Below, one piece after another: positions 29,886-39,960 of a stretch of DNA of 64,000 nucleotides; the stretch's first letter is position 1, and each line of letters begins with the position of its first letter. A model generated the notes under the pieces. That model was not told where the DNA came from. It was given only the letters and a program-made list of their open reading frames with translations, and made no database searches. The position numbers were made by a program, and so were the translations under genes. Source of the stretch: Buxus sempervirens (taxonomy: Eukaryota > Streptophyta > Magnoliopsida > Buxales > Buxaceae); NCBI GenBank assembly GCA_947561395.2, contig OX387185.1:47440602-47504601 (forward strand). The letters run 5' to 3'.

Positions 29886-32156
29886 TGTAGACACCCCAAA
29901 TTGCACAAACAATCATCAAAAATCATTATCTCCTGGAAGGCCAGCACAAAATTTGAAGAAAATACACTTTTACCTGTATCCGGATTGAGTATCCGGATAC
30001 AAGTACCCTTTCCCGTATCCGGATAGTCATACCGGATACGTGTGAGCCTTAGCATATCCGGTACCATGTACCGGATACCTTAAGGCCCTTTGTTATCCGG
30101 TCTGACATACCGGATACCTTAAGTTTGCTCAAAATTAGGGTTTTCCGAGAGCTTTTCACTTTTACCATCATGTCCCTCATTAAATGAGGGGAAATCGCGG
30201 AAATAACCTTAGGGTTAAGGTTGGAGGGGTTCTAGACATTAAGTTGTGTCTACCAATGACCTTAGCCTTTGCCTATAAATAGGAGCCTCCTCCTTGAGCA
30301 AATGGCACACAACTCTTGTTTTGAATTCTCGCAAAGAAGAACTCCAAGAGAAGAAGAAAACCGCTGTGGAATCGCCTCCAGCACTCAGGTAAGCCTCAAC
30401 TTTTCTTTTTATTTTCTGTCTTTACATTCCTAGATCTAGATCTCTTCTTCTACCTTTCTGTAGTGTAAAGCCTTGTTTGTATGTGTGGAAATCCTTCCCC
30501 GGCTCAAAGTATCTCAAGACTCCCCTAGCCGTAAAACGTGAAGGCGGATCTAGGAGAAACGAGACTGGGGATTGACCCTAGTGCTAGAACCTATGTAGCA
30601 TAAGGCCTTTTTGATTGATTGTAAACCGTTCCATATTCAAAGTACCCTTGATTATCTTAAAGAGAACAGAGGGAAACGATAATGGAACGGAACCCTAGGC
30701 TATGCTAGAACCTATTTTATTGAATCTATATGCATGTGTATAGATCTTGCTAGGTTTTTTTCACTTTTGCACACATATCACTATTTTGGCGGGATAGGCT
30801 CATATTTGGGGTTTATTGCATTTATTGTGATAAATCTCAAATAAATGGCATCAATCAATTCTGGAATGCCTTTCGGATGATTTTGAAGCATTTGTGTTCA
30901 TATTGCACGAATTTCATTTTTATCAATTTTCGGATTTGGTTTTTACTCAAAAATGGCTTAGCTTGACAGCACCTGTACCCTTACTTCGGACGCCCGTAAC
31001 TTCATCATCCGGATGAATTTTGGGGTGATTCCAGAACCATGGGAAAGGTGAGGCTGTCTAGTTTATGTCCACCAAATTTCATGAATTTCTATTTAGCCGA
31101 TTTTTGACACCTCTCTGTCGAAGTTAAGTGGACAGTTCAGGTTCAAATACAGAACTTGTCACTTCGACGGACCGCCATGTGTTCGTTTTAAGTCCGATTC
31201 GAGGGGTTTTTATTTCTGAGTACTCCTTTTTGAGTCTATTTTCAAATCCAGTTGGTTTCATAATTTTTGGATTCCATTTGAATTATTGGTAGCCGATTTA
31301 CTCAGAACTGCTCATTTGCATTTTTCTGGGTAAATCTGTGATCTTCGGGGCCTGTTCGGGAGACCACCCAAGGCACATCCGAAGGGATTTTTGTATGAGG
31401 CTAGTTTCTGTTGAAAGATGGCCATACAGACTTCAATCACACCAAATTTCGTGGATTTCTATGTAGTGGATTTTTCTAGACAATTTTCCAAAGTTGCCCA
31501 CTTACTACTTTTAAAAATCCCCAACAGCAACTTCAAAGGAGCATAACTCCTGGATTTTTCATCGGAATGAAGTGAAATTTTGCATGAGACTCTTATTTAC
31601 CCTAATCTTTCAAATGGATTTGATTTGGTTCAATTCAGAATTGGATTTGAATGGTTTTAAGGCAAATGGCATACTTTTTACAAAAATTCCCGGATTTGCC
31701 TCAACTTGGTTTTGGCCACTTGTGCTTTGATTTCCATCTTTTAAGATATTCCAGAAATGATATTGACATAAGAGAGGATCTAAAATCCATTTAGATCTTC
31801 ATGTGAAAATATCACACATTAATCCTTTTTCAAGGTTTTCTATGATTTTAGCAAGCTTTCTTACTTTATTTTTGCATGAACATACACTTGGCAACCACTT
31901 CGTGTGGATGAATGGGGGTGCCTAACACCTTCCCCCGTTCATAATCTAATCCCCTTACCCATCTCTGGATTTTATTTTCAAGTAGGATTATTTTTATCCT
32001 AGAATTTGTCTTTTGGCTATTTTTGCCTACTTTTGTATCTTTGGTGTCCATTCTCACCCCAAAATCATGAATGGTGGCGACTCTCCCAATTTTTGCGTTG
32101 AGCCCGTGTGTTGACGGAGGGACGATCACCCCGGTGATTTTTTCCCATGTCTCACA
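29886..32156 (+). repeat. 3' LTR
   Basis: Same ends as the 5' LTR, 2,271 bp, TATA box at 30274-30281, followed by GATGG at 32157-32161. Differences from the 5' LTR are scattered and few up to about 31,640. They become dense between 31,650 and 31,760 and moderate after that. Confidence 0.95.
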
Positions 32157-32161
32157 GATGG

Positions 32162-32498
32162 TCATCAACCATGTTTGCTTCTCAAAAAATGTTTTGAGTA
32201 CAATAACAAGATCAGCAGCAACAACAAAATTTTTATCTCAATTGGTTGTCGCTGTTAATGTGAATCTTGTTCCTACATCCTAATTTGTCAAAAAACCATA
32301 AGTATTCAGGTCTGTTATGATTGATTCCATCCAAGTTTTTCTTAGTCTTTTTCTCACCCTCTTAGATCCTTCAATAGGTTTTCCACTTATGGCATCTTAT
32401 AATTGTGTCCCTAGGTCTTCACTTTATATGATATAGTCTTAACATACTTTTTTTTATCTGATCTTCTATTTGAGCAACACAAATACTTTCGCTAATGT
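32162..32498 (-). mobile_element. RTE-type LINE 3' remnant, copy A
   Basis: On the minus strand this reads like the decayed 3' end of an RTE-clade LINE: a GAGGGTGAGAAAAAGACTAAG stretch (an arginine-rich KTW-type peptide in relatives), then the end of the coding region, then GTTGTTGCTGCTGATC-type triplets as the 3' tail. The same remnant sits in copies B (50555-50870) and C (53145-53460), so it predates their duplication. Decayed and non-coding. Confidence 0.6.
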
Positions 32499-34975
32499 TG
32501 TAGACACCCCAAATTGCACCTCAATATAAGAGAATACTCAAAGGGGGCTTTAAATGTCTTATTTGAGCATTGACATTTTTCAAAAAACTCAAAAACTCTC
32601 AAAAGTGGTGCTAACCGTACTGAATGAACGGTTTTTGTAATTTTGGTCTCCACCGCTCTGTATGTGCGGTTGTAACCGCACACACAGCACGGTTGATATT
32701 CATGCTTGTTGCGTGAGCTGCCACGTGGCTTCGCGAAGCTTCGGCCGTTAGGCCACGTCGACAGCAATCATGACGAGCGTAACTGAATTGAACCGCCCTG
32801 TATGTGCGGTTTGGTTAAATTTGTATAGAAACCGCACTTATAGTGACGGTGCTGTGGAAACCGCACTGTGTATGCGGTTTTGGCTGTTTCGAGGATTTGT
32901 GAAATGGCTCGATCTCTGAGCCTTATTTACGCATATTACCTCTCTCTCAGGGACTTGAACTCCCTATTTCACCCTCCGAAACTTCTAGTATTACACCAAT
33001 TCAAGCCTTTGAGGAGAATTGGAATAATCTAGAAGGCTTTTTAGGCCTACCCTTGGGACTCTTCTACCCTTGGCTTGGCCTATAAATAGAGGGGTCCTCC
33101 TCTTGCAAATGACTGACAATTTGAGGCATAGAAGCTCTGCAAGAAGAAGGAGAAACTCTGCTGGATTGTCTACTGAAGGCTCAAGCTACCAAGGTAAAGC
33201 TCCTTTAATGTTCCAGTACTCTCTTTACAATTCCAACTCCCATCTTCTACCTTTCTGTAGTGTAAGGCCTCCTTGTGCATTTTTGTAGCCCCAAACCTCT
33301 TCCAAAGTACCTGGGATTTCTCTCTAGCCGTAAAACGTGAAGAGAGAGCCTTGGGAAAAGGAACCTGGGATTTCTCTCTAGCCGTAAAACGTGAAGAGAG
33401 AGCCTTGGGAAAAGGAAGTAGGAATGGATCCTTTAGGCTTAGAACCTACAAGTGATGAAGAGCATGCTATGTGGTTATTTTCAACCTATGGATGTTTGTT
33501 TTCTGATGTTTTTGCATGTGTTTCTGGAGAAGTTGAGTGAATCCTTGCTCTCAATAGCAATGGATTCCAAACTTCTCCTAGAGAGCTGATTTCCACCTTT
33601 ACACACACTTTTCACCATTTCTCGTCAAGTAAGCTAAATCTAGGATTTCCATGTTTAATACGGGAAATTTGGATTTATTAGCTTCAGAATGAATTTTGGA
33701 ACTTCATGAGGTGATTTTGATTGATTTCTAAATGTTTGGTCGAAATCATATGCACACATGCACCATTTTAGCTTTCTATTCAAAAATATTTCAAAACAGG
33801 ACAGCATCTGTGGACTGTCTTGGAATGCTCGTAATTTCATCCTCCGGATGAATTTTTGAATGATTCCAAGGACATGTGATAGATGAGTTGGCCTATTTCA
33901 TATCTGGAAATTTTCGTTTACTTTTATGTAGCCAATTTTTGACACCATCTGTTCAAAGTTTGTAAGTCAGTTCAGCCCAAATTGCTGAACTTGCCACTTT
34001 GATGGTGCACCGTTTGCTCAATTTTAATCCGTTTTGAGTGATTCTAATTCCTGAGTTTTCCTTGAGAAGTCTATTTTCATTTCTAATTGGTTTCAGCAGA
34101 TTTTAATCTGTTTTGTGCCTTGGGTGCTCAGTTGAGTCAGAGGTGCTCGCTGGCATAGTCCAGAGCTAATCTGTGGTCTTCTAGGCCTGTTCAAGAGAGC
34201 ACACAAGTCACATCCGGATAGAGTTTGGTGCGAGGCTTATCTCTTTGGAAAAATGGCACTACATACTTCTCCCATACCAATTTTCATGAAGTTTTATTGA
34301 GCCAAACTCCACGAATAGGACTTTGAAAATGCCTACTCATCACTTTTTCTGAGTTATAAACAACAAATTTCAGATGTGGATTTCTCTCTCATTTTGAATC
34401 GGATTGAGCTGAAATTTTTACTGTACACTCTACTATATACCAGTTTTTAAATGGCTTTGGTTTCGTTGGATTTGGATTTAAATTGAGTGAGTTATGGTTA
34501 ATCGAAGCTTTCAAGCTCTTTTGATCTAATTTCTCCTGATTTGCCTTAACTTGATTTTTCTTCATTTTTACTTTGATTTCCATTCACTCATGAAGTTTTA
34601 GAAGTGATGAATCCATGAAGAGAGTCTAAGTTCATTGGACTTCTCATGTGGAATGGTCACACACATCGTGCTTGTTATAAGCACCTCTTTGTTCATTCTC
34701 ATTAGCAAACAATTTTTCAAGCATAAGCAAACATTTGGCAACCGTCTTAGACGGATGAGTGAGGGTGCCTAACACCTTCCCCTGGTCATAAATAATTCCC
34801 CTTACCCAATCTCTGGATTTTTCCTTATCTTAGAGCTACTTTAGCTCTATTTGATTTCTATGAACCCTTTGGTGTCCATTCACACCTTAAAAAGGATGGT
34901 GGCGACTCTTTACATTTATCGATCCCCGCGTGACGATATCGAAAGTCATCCTAGATGACATTTCCATGTCTCACA
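32499..34975 (+). mobile_element. Solo LTR of a related Tat-like family
   Basis: Begins TGTAGACACCCCAAATTGCA and ends CCATGTCTCACA, the same ends as the 19-kb element, but the interior is mostly different. It is flanked by AATGT at 32494-32498 and 34976-34980. TATA box at 33081-33088. A 54-bp unit around CTAGCCGTAAAACGTGAAG is duplicated at 33310-33417. U5 keeps GGTGCCTAACACCTTCCCC and TGGCGACTCT (34900). Copies B and C lack it. Confidence 0.93.
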
Positions 34976-34980
34976 AATGT

Positions 34981-35480
34981 CCACTTGATTTATATTCCCT
35001 ACGCTTTCCACAAATCCATCTCAACATCCTTACTTGGATATAAATATGTTTACACAAGAAGTAGGTTATTAGAATCTTAATTTATGTTTTTTCATCAACT
35101 CAAGACTAAGGACTTGACCGGTCCACATCAATAACAATATTGACTAGCCAGATTGGCCTAGTCCAAATGATTGGTCTGTTCGATCCTCATGAAAGAAGGA
35201 CCAAAATATTAAAGAGAAAAATCAGAAAATTTGAGATGTAAATTACGTGCTTGTTAAGATTAATAAAAACAAGCTTTATATATTTAGAGAAAATGCTCTT
35301 GCTTAATATTGACTAGACAGTTTGGCCCGGTCCAAATGATTGGACCGTGTGTTGGGTTCTAATGAATAGACCAAAATATTAAAATAAGCATCAGAAAATT
35401 TCAGAAGATGTAAATTACAATGCTGTGAATATTAATAAAAACAATTTTTTTATGCATAAAGAAAATGTTCTTGATTTGCT
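34981..35480. repeat. Dispersed repeat copy A, right part
   Basis: Continues copy A after the solo LTR. Similar to 50885-51345 and 53475-53985, with shared stretches such as CATCCTTACTTGGATATAAAT and GGACCAAAATATTAAAG. Two internal sub-repeats begin GACTAGCCAG/GACTAGACAG. No coding region seen here or in the next 270 bp. Confidence 0.8.
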
Positions 35481-35752
35481 TTTTAACTCTCTCAAGTGCT
35501 TGTCTTTTTATGCAAATTACCTGCTAGACCTTTTGTTTGGATTATCTTGATGAGCATGGTGCACGTGCAATACTGCATGTATGTTGAGGATAAGGAATTA
35601 TTAAAACGTACTCTTTTTGAAAATGAAAAAGCAAATAGACAAATTAACTGTATTAAGACAAGAATGACATTAGAGGATTATTTTAGGAAAAATAAATATA
35701 TTAGTTTGGCACACTTCCCAAGAGGGTGCATAGCGTTATATACAATATAATA

Positions 35753-35947
35753 TAGCTATTGTAAGTATCTTTGAAAAAATTAATTTATGAATGAGTATGG
35801 CTTTGGCTTGGTCCTTTTCTTTTTCTCCTTTTTAAATTTGGGTGAGATGGTCTTCTGATTAGGAGATTAGCACGACAAAGATCGATGGCTCTCGCGGTGA
35901 TTTGTTGGCATGGAGCAGTTGGATTTTGTGGGGGACCTTAAAAACTC
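35753..35947. repeat. Duplicated non-coding block, copy 2, left of the transposon
   Basis: Matches 7398-7595 of copy 1. Its last bases before the TTA duplication align with the uninterrupted copy 1 sequence around 7590. Confidence 0.85.
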
Positions 35948-36523
35948 TTAGGGTCCGTTTGGATCGCAGGAATTAGAAGGTAAGAATTGGAATTGGTAGC
36001 TGAGAATTTCAATTCCTGTGTTTGGTTGACCAATCCCCACGAGAATTAGAAGTCACGTGTGAATTCTTTGGTCTCAATTCCCATGATCCATAAGAATCAT
36101 AATTCAGATGGTGGGGGCGTTTTTTATAATTCCTGTGTATTAAGATTCATGGAGGAATTGAAATCGGGTTTCGATTTCGACTCTCTGTCGACCTAAAATT
36201 TACAGACCAAAACCTTCATGGCAAAACCTTTGAGAGCACGTCTTCGTCGTTGTTCTGAAGCCTTCGTTTAAGTCTCTTCTCCTTCGTCTTACTTCTAAAA
36301 CTGCAACATTTCTTCTTCTCTCGCCCTTGTTTTCTTCTTCTTCTTCTTCACAAGAGAAACTGGGAAAGAAAGAAAGGAACCAGAGCGAAGCAACAGGTTG
36401 ATCCCAGAGATTAAGATGATTGATTCTCCAAGACGCTTGTATCGTCCACAAGTTCAGCAAGAAAATGAAGTAGAAGAAGAAGAAAGGGAAGAGCAAAACG
36501 GGGCACCTCCTCAACAATGACTT

Positions 36524-37044
36524 TGCGATTTCTATGGAGAATCACGAACTCTTCTGTACTTCCGAGCGGATTCTACGAAGCTCTGTTTCTCATGTGACCG
36601 TCAAGCCCATCTAGCCAACCCACTATTCATCAAGCATACCCGATTTGCTGCTCTGGGACGCTTGTGACTCGAACTTAGCTTCAATATTTTGTTCCACGCA
36701 GAGTCTAGTTTTGTGCCAGAACTATGATTGGGACACTCATGGTCTATCGTTAGGTTCCTTGCACAACTGAAGGCCTATTGAGGGGTTTTCTGGGTGTCCT
36801 TTAGTGATTGAATTGTCGAACATTCCTGAATTTGATAACTTGGGGCACAAGTCTCCATTTCTGGCAGAGAAGCATGGCGATGATTGCTTAGTGAGTTCTG
36901 AGCCGTACGGATCGGTATGGTTGGTCGATGGATTCTTGAATCCCTTTGTGGGATACTCCGCCTATAGTTAGCCTTGATGATCTGATTGCTTCCATTGATT
37001 CTAACCATAATTTCCTAGCTACGGGGATTCCTCCTTTGCCTAAG
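36524..37044 (+). pseudogene. Captured CONSTANS-LIKE (B-box) exon fragment, decayed
   Basis: Read in pieces, the plus strand encodes a degenerate tandem B-box: CDFYGESRTLLYFRAD .. LCFSCDRQAHLAN, then CDSNLASIFCSTQSLVLCQNYDWD..HGLSL, then RPIEGFSGCP..ELSNIPEFDNLG, and near the end VSLDDL..IPPLPK. These are hallmarks of exon 1 of the COL9/10/14/15 group of zinc-finger transcription regulators. At least four zinc-ligand Cys are replaced (Tyr, Phe, Trp, Tyr), there are at least two frameshifts, and a stop sits before RPIEG. The exon still ends in CCTAAG followed by GTATTAAG, a splice donor, so the capture was from genomic DNA and not from mRNA. It cannot make a functional protein. Confidence 0.8.
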
Positions 37045-37173
37045 GTATTAAGTTTCGGAATTCGATCCTATGCTGGTCTCTAAGTTCTTCGATTCTCGTT
37101 TTTAGGTTTGTGGTTGGCTTTGATTTTTCTTTCTTTATTTCTCTCAATTTTGAATTCATCATAGTTTGTATCA

Positions 37174-37500
37174 TTGGTATTGATTCAAGGCCTGGATACT
37201 CAATCTACTGGAATTGCTGCTGCTACTGCTGGTGCAAAAATAAGGTACAAAGACACACCATGCAATGGTTTTATAGCAGAATGCAATGGAGACGAAGAGC
37301 TGGCAATGGAGTCTGTAACAAGTGGAAAGATTCTTCAAGCAACTGCAGATCCTATATTCATCCCTCCAGGGGCTCCGAACCGTGAAAAACGAATCTGTCC
37401 TCCACCAGGTCAACCCTACGGTGCTAAAGATTGCGTTGGTCTTCCATCAAACGTTTGAGGCCGAGGCTGCCACAAAAATGATAATTGTGTGACTTCCCTA
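37174..37500 (+). pseudogene. Captured RALF-like peptide gene fragment
   Basis: The open stretch contains CNGFIAECNGDEELAMES, close to the conserved pro-region start of plant RALF precursors (CNG.IAEC..E.E..MDSE). Further on come ICPPPGQPYGAKDC and, after an in-frame TGA at 37456-37458, GRGCHKNDNC, which matches the final C-x5-C disulfide loop of RALF peptides. There is no ATG or signal peptide in frame, so the 5' end was not captured or has been lost. RALFs are secreted Cys-rich signals perceived by CrRLK1L receptor kinases. The fragment lies 130 bp after the COL exon inside the same transposon. The RALF call rests on motif spacing and is moderate. Confidence 0.6.
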
Positions 37501-38301
37501 CTCAATAAAAATGATAATTGTGTATGCAGTTATATGGTCTGTTATATTATTAATTAAGTAGCTCGGATTATGCATTAATTTAGTTCGGTTCCGTCTGTTT
37601 AAGACCATTAATTCGGAGTTAATTTCTATGCGTATTAATGCATTACATGCATACCCACTTGGGGCAGAATTCCTTTGGTGCTCTATTATGTTAATCCTTG
37701 CAAATTTTGTTTGATTTGTACCTTTTTAAGGCTAAAATCTTGTATTATCTCAATGGAATTGTCTCGATTCGTCATAAATTGTTTAAATATCAATAAACTC
37801 CATTTTGAGAGGCACTAAATCTTTTTGATGAAATGAGACCTTCAACTTGCAGGTTGATAATGATTTTCAAATTAAACAAGTTCTTACTCTTTTGAATAGA
37901 GTTGAATATATATACTCTTTCATCTTCTTATAGGAAGAATCTATACTGTTATATAAAGCTGACCCCTGTTTTCTGCTTGAATTTTTTATGGGGGAAGCAT
38001 ACATATACTAGTGATGCAAAAGGAATCAAATGGTGTCTTGCGTGAGTGGGGTGGTTGAGAAAATGCAGTTGGGTTACATAGGTTTAATTTGCTCAAAGTG
38101 TTTAAATATTTCAATTCTTAAAGATTTCATAGCGTCCAAACGGTGGAATTGGAATTCACGTGTGAATTTCAAGTAAATTCCATAAACTTAGTCAAACACC
38201 AAAATTTTAATATTTATGTATTCAAATTCATTAGATTTCAAATTCATGTGTATTTGAATTCTCATGAATGTTTAAATTCATGCGATCCAAACGGACCCTT
38301 A

Positions 38302-38739
38302 GCAAAACTTACACATGCTCGGGAGAATCCCTTGTTTCTTCCTCTAGCAATTTTTTTCTTTTACCCACGCGCTATGCATGGGGAATCTTACGGCTTTTGG
38401 TTTTTTTTTTTTTTTCTCTTTTTTCTTTTGAAATAACAAGCACAGCCACAAGGAGGTGGCCCCATCTGATCCAACACACTCAAAAAAAAAGACAAAAAGA
38501 AGAAAATGAGTCCTTTTTTACAGTGTTGAAATCTTCTATTACGTTGAACCGTAGAGTTCAACTATAACCTGTTGTTGCTTGTCTAGGTGACAAGCAACGT
38601 CCTCAAACAGTTAAAAGGAAAAAACTTTTTCATATTTTAATGCAGAAAAACTTTTTCTCCTAAGCAAGGTCTTATCAAGAGATAGGGCACGAGAGACGTC
38701 TTTGTTGGATGGGGGAGGCCTTTTTCATTTTTTTTGGGT
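38302..38739. repeat. Duplicated non-coding block, copy 2, right of the transposon
   Basis: Continues the match to copy 1 (7598-7830): GAGAATCCCTTGTTTCTT, CCCACGCGCTATGCA and AGCCACAAGGAGGTGG are shared. Similarity decays after about 38,560. The LINE fragment follows. Confidence 0.75.
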
Positions 38740-39960
38740 GGGAAAATGTCAAAAAGATTATATTAACCAGAATTTACAATTCTAACCCAAGTACCTCCAA
38801 TGGCATCTCCATAGAGGTTAAGACACAAAAAACTTGGGGGTTTAACTAACTGGATATAAGGGAAACCATCAATAGCAAAGTTTGCTAACTCGTCTGCCAC
38901 CTTATTGGCTTCTCTAAACACATGCTTCACTAAGAAAAACTCAAAACAAAGACTCAAGAGTTTGGCTTCTTCCAAGATGTTGTCCACGTTCCAAATACCA
39001 TGATGGTTTTGGTCCTTCATAAGAGCTGCAATTGTCGATGAGTGTGTTTCCATTTCCACCCTAGAGATCCCCAACCCTTTAGCAATTCTTATGCCTTCCA
39101 GAATCCCAAATGCCTCTACTACAAGAGCTGATGTGTTACCCAGAAAAATGGCAGCAACAACAATGAACTCTCCTTGACTTCCTCTTAAGATTACTCCACA
39201 TGATGCTCTTCCCGTACTACCCCTAGATGCTCCATCGCATTTACTTTGACATTTGATTCACTTGGCCTGGTCCACCTTATTAGCATCTGCTCCTTGCTAG
39301 TCTTTATTCCAACATGCTTGGAAAAAACTCTTGAGTCTTCCTGCAAGGCAAAGAAAGTAGCAATACATGAGTTTAAATTTTCATTTGTTGCTTCAAAGAA
39401 TACCTTATTTCTCACCTTCCACACGGCCCAACAGCAATTTGCCCATGCAGCAACCCTTTCCATATTGTCAACATTTTCATTTAGTCTATCACTCCACCAA
39501 TCTTTGATGTTGTCTCTGCTCTCCAATTCGTCTAGCTTTCCCCCACATGCTGCAAACCAAACAGACCTCATGAAATGGCATTCAGTGAACAGATGGAGAG
39601 CTGAGTCTGGTTTTTCCTTGCAAAGGACACACTCTTGGAGTTGTGATCCCAATCTCTGATGGAGTAGCTCACTAGTAGTTAGACCATTGTGGGAAGTCTT
39701 CCATATGAAAAACTTAATTTTCTGTGGGCATTCCAACTTCCACAACCTATACCAAAAACTGTTAGTGTCCAAAGATTCAATGTTAGCAAGCAAATTATAC
39801 GCAGATTTTACCGAGTATAGCCCCTGGTTCCTTCCTTCCATATCAGCTCATCGTTGTCTCTATTGTGGCTTGTATGAATGGTCTAAATGACATTAACAAC
39901 TTCCTCTGGCCATATTCTCTTAATTAGTTGGATGTTCAAGCTTTAGATTCAAGATACATC
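38740..39960 (-). mobile_element. L1-type LINE fragment (3' half of ORF2), decayed
   Basis: On the minus strand the order is: a region reading ELIWK..YSVKSAYNLL; a zinc-binding RT-associated domain with CVLCKEKPDSALHLFTEC (39,600-39,850); then an RNase H domain with a CDGASRG-type start near 39,230 and HVFREANKVADELANFA near 38,900. These are the C-terminal domains of plant L1 ORF2 proteins. At least two single-base shifts and one stop break the frame. RT and endonuclease are missing, so the copy is 5'-truncated. A T-rich stretch at 38,722-38,740 may be the remains of the poly-A tail. Confidence 0.85.

Larger units (their letters stand above)
13181..32156 (+). mobile_element. Complete Tat-like Ty3/gypsy LTR retrotransposon, about 19 kb
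   Basis: It has two LTRs (13181-15452 and 29886-32156), the 5-bp duplication GATGG on both sides (13176-13180 and 32157-32161), a tRNA-Arg-type primer-binding site, and a purine-rich tract before the 3' LTR. Domain order is gag, protease, RT, RNase H, integrase, the Ty3/gypsy order. The DNGSALN protease, a G-patch-like segment, a second RNase H and an antisense ORF point to the Tat group. It is dead as an autonomous element: a stop codon lies between RNase H and integrase, and a solo LTR splits integrase. Copies B and C at 50-55 kb show the empty site. Confidence 0.93.
35951..38298. mobile_element. PIF/Harbinger-like transposon carrying gene fragments
   Basis: A 2,348-bp segment with 18-bp perfect terminal inverted repeats GGGTCCGTTTGGATCGCA, flanked by TTA (35948-35950 and 38299-38301). 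The TTA duplication and GGGTCCGTTTGG-type ends fit the PIF/Harbinger (Tourist) group. The subterminal regions are also loosely inverted (GAATTGGAATT / GTGAATTTC). No transposase or Myb-like ORF is visible, so it is non-autonomous. The interior carries a decayed CONSTANS-LIKE exon (36524-37044) and a RALF-like fragment (from 37174). Copy 1 at 7.4 kb shows the site without it. Confidence 0.88.

Noticed and set aside
35496-35750. 84-codon ORF between copy A and the duplicated block
   Set aside because: No domain, no homologous ORF in the other copies and no promoter signal.
36200-36517. 105-codon minus-strand ORF inside the PIF/Harbinger element
   Set aside because: Low-complexity Glu/Arg stretches. 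It lies where the 5' UTR of the captured COL gene would be expected.
39246-39659. 137-codon plus-strand ORF
   Set aside because: It is the complement of the L1 zinc-binding and RNase H region.
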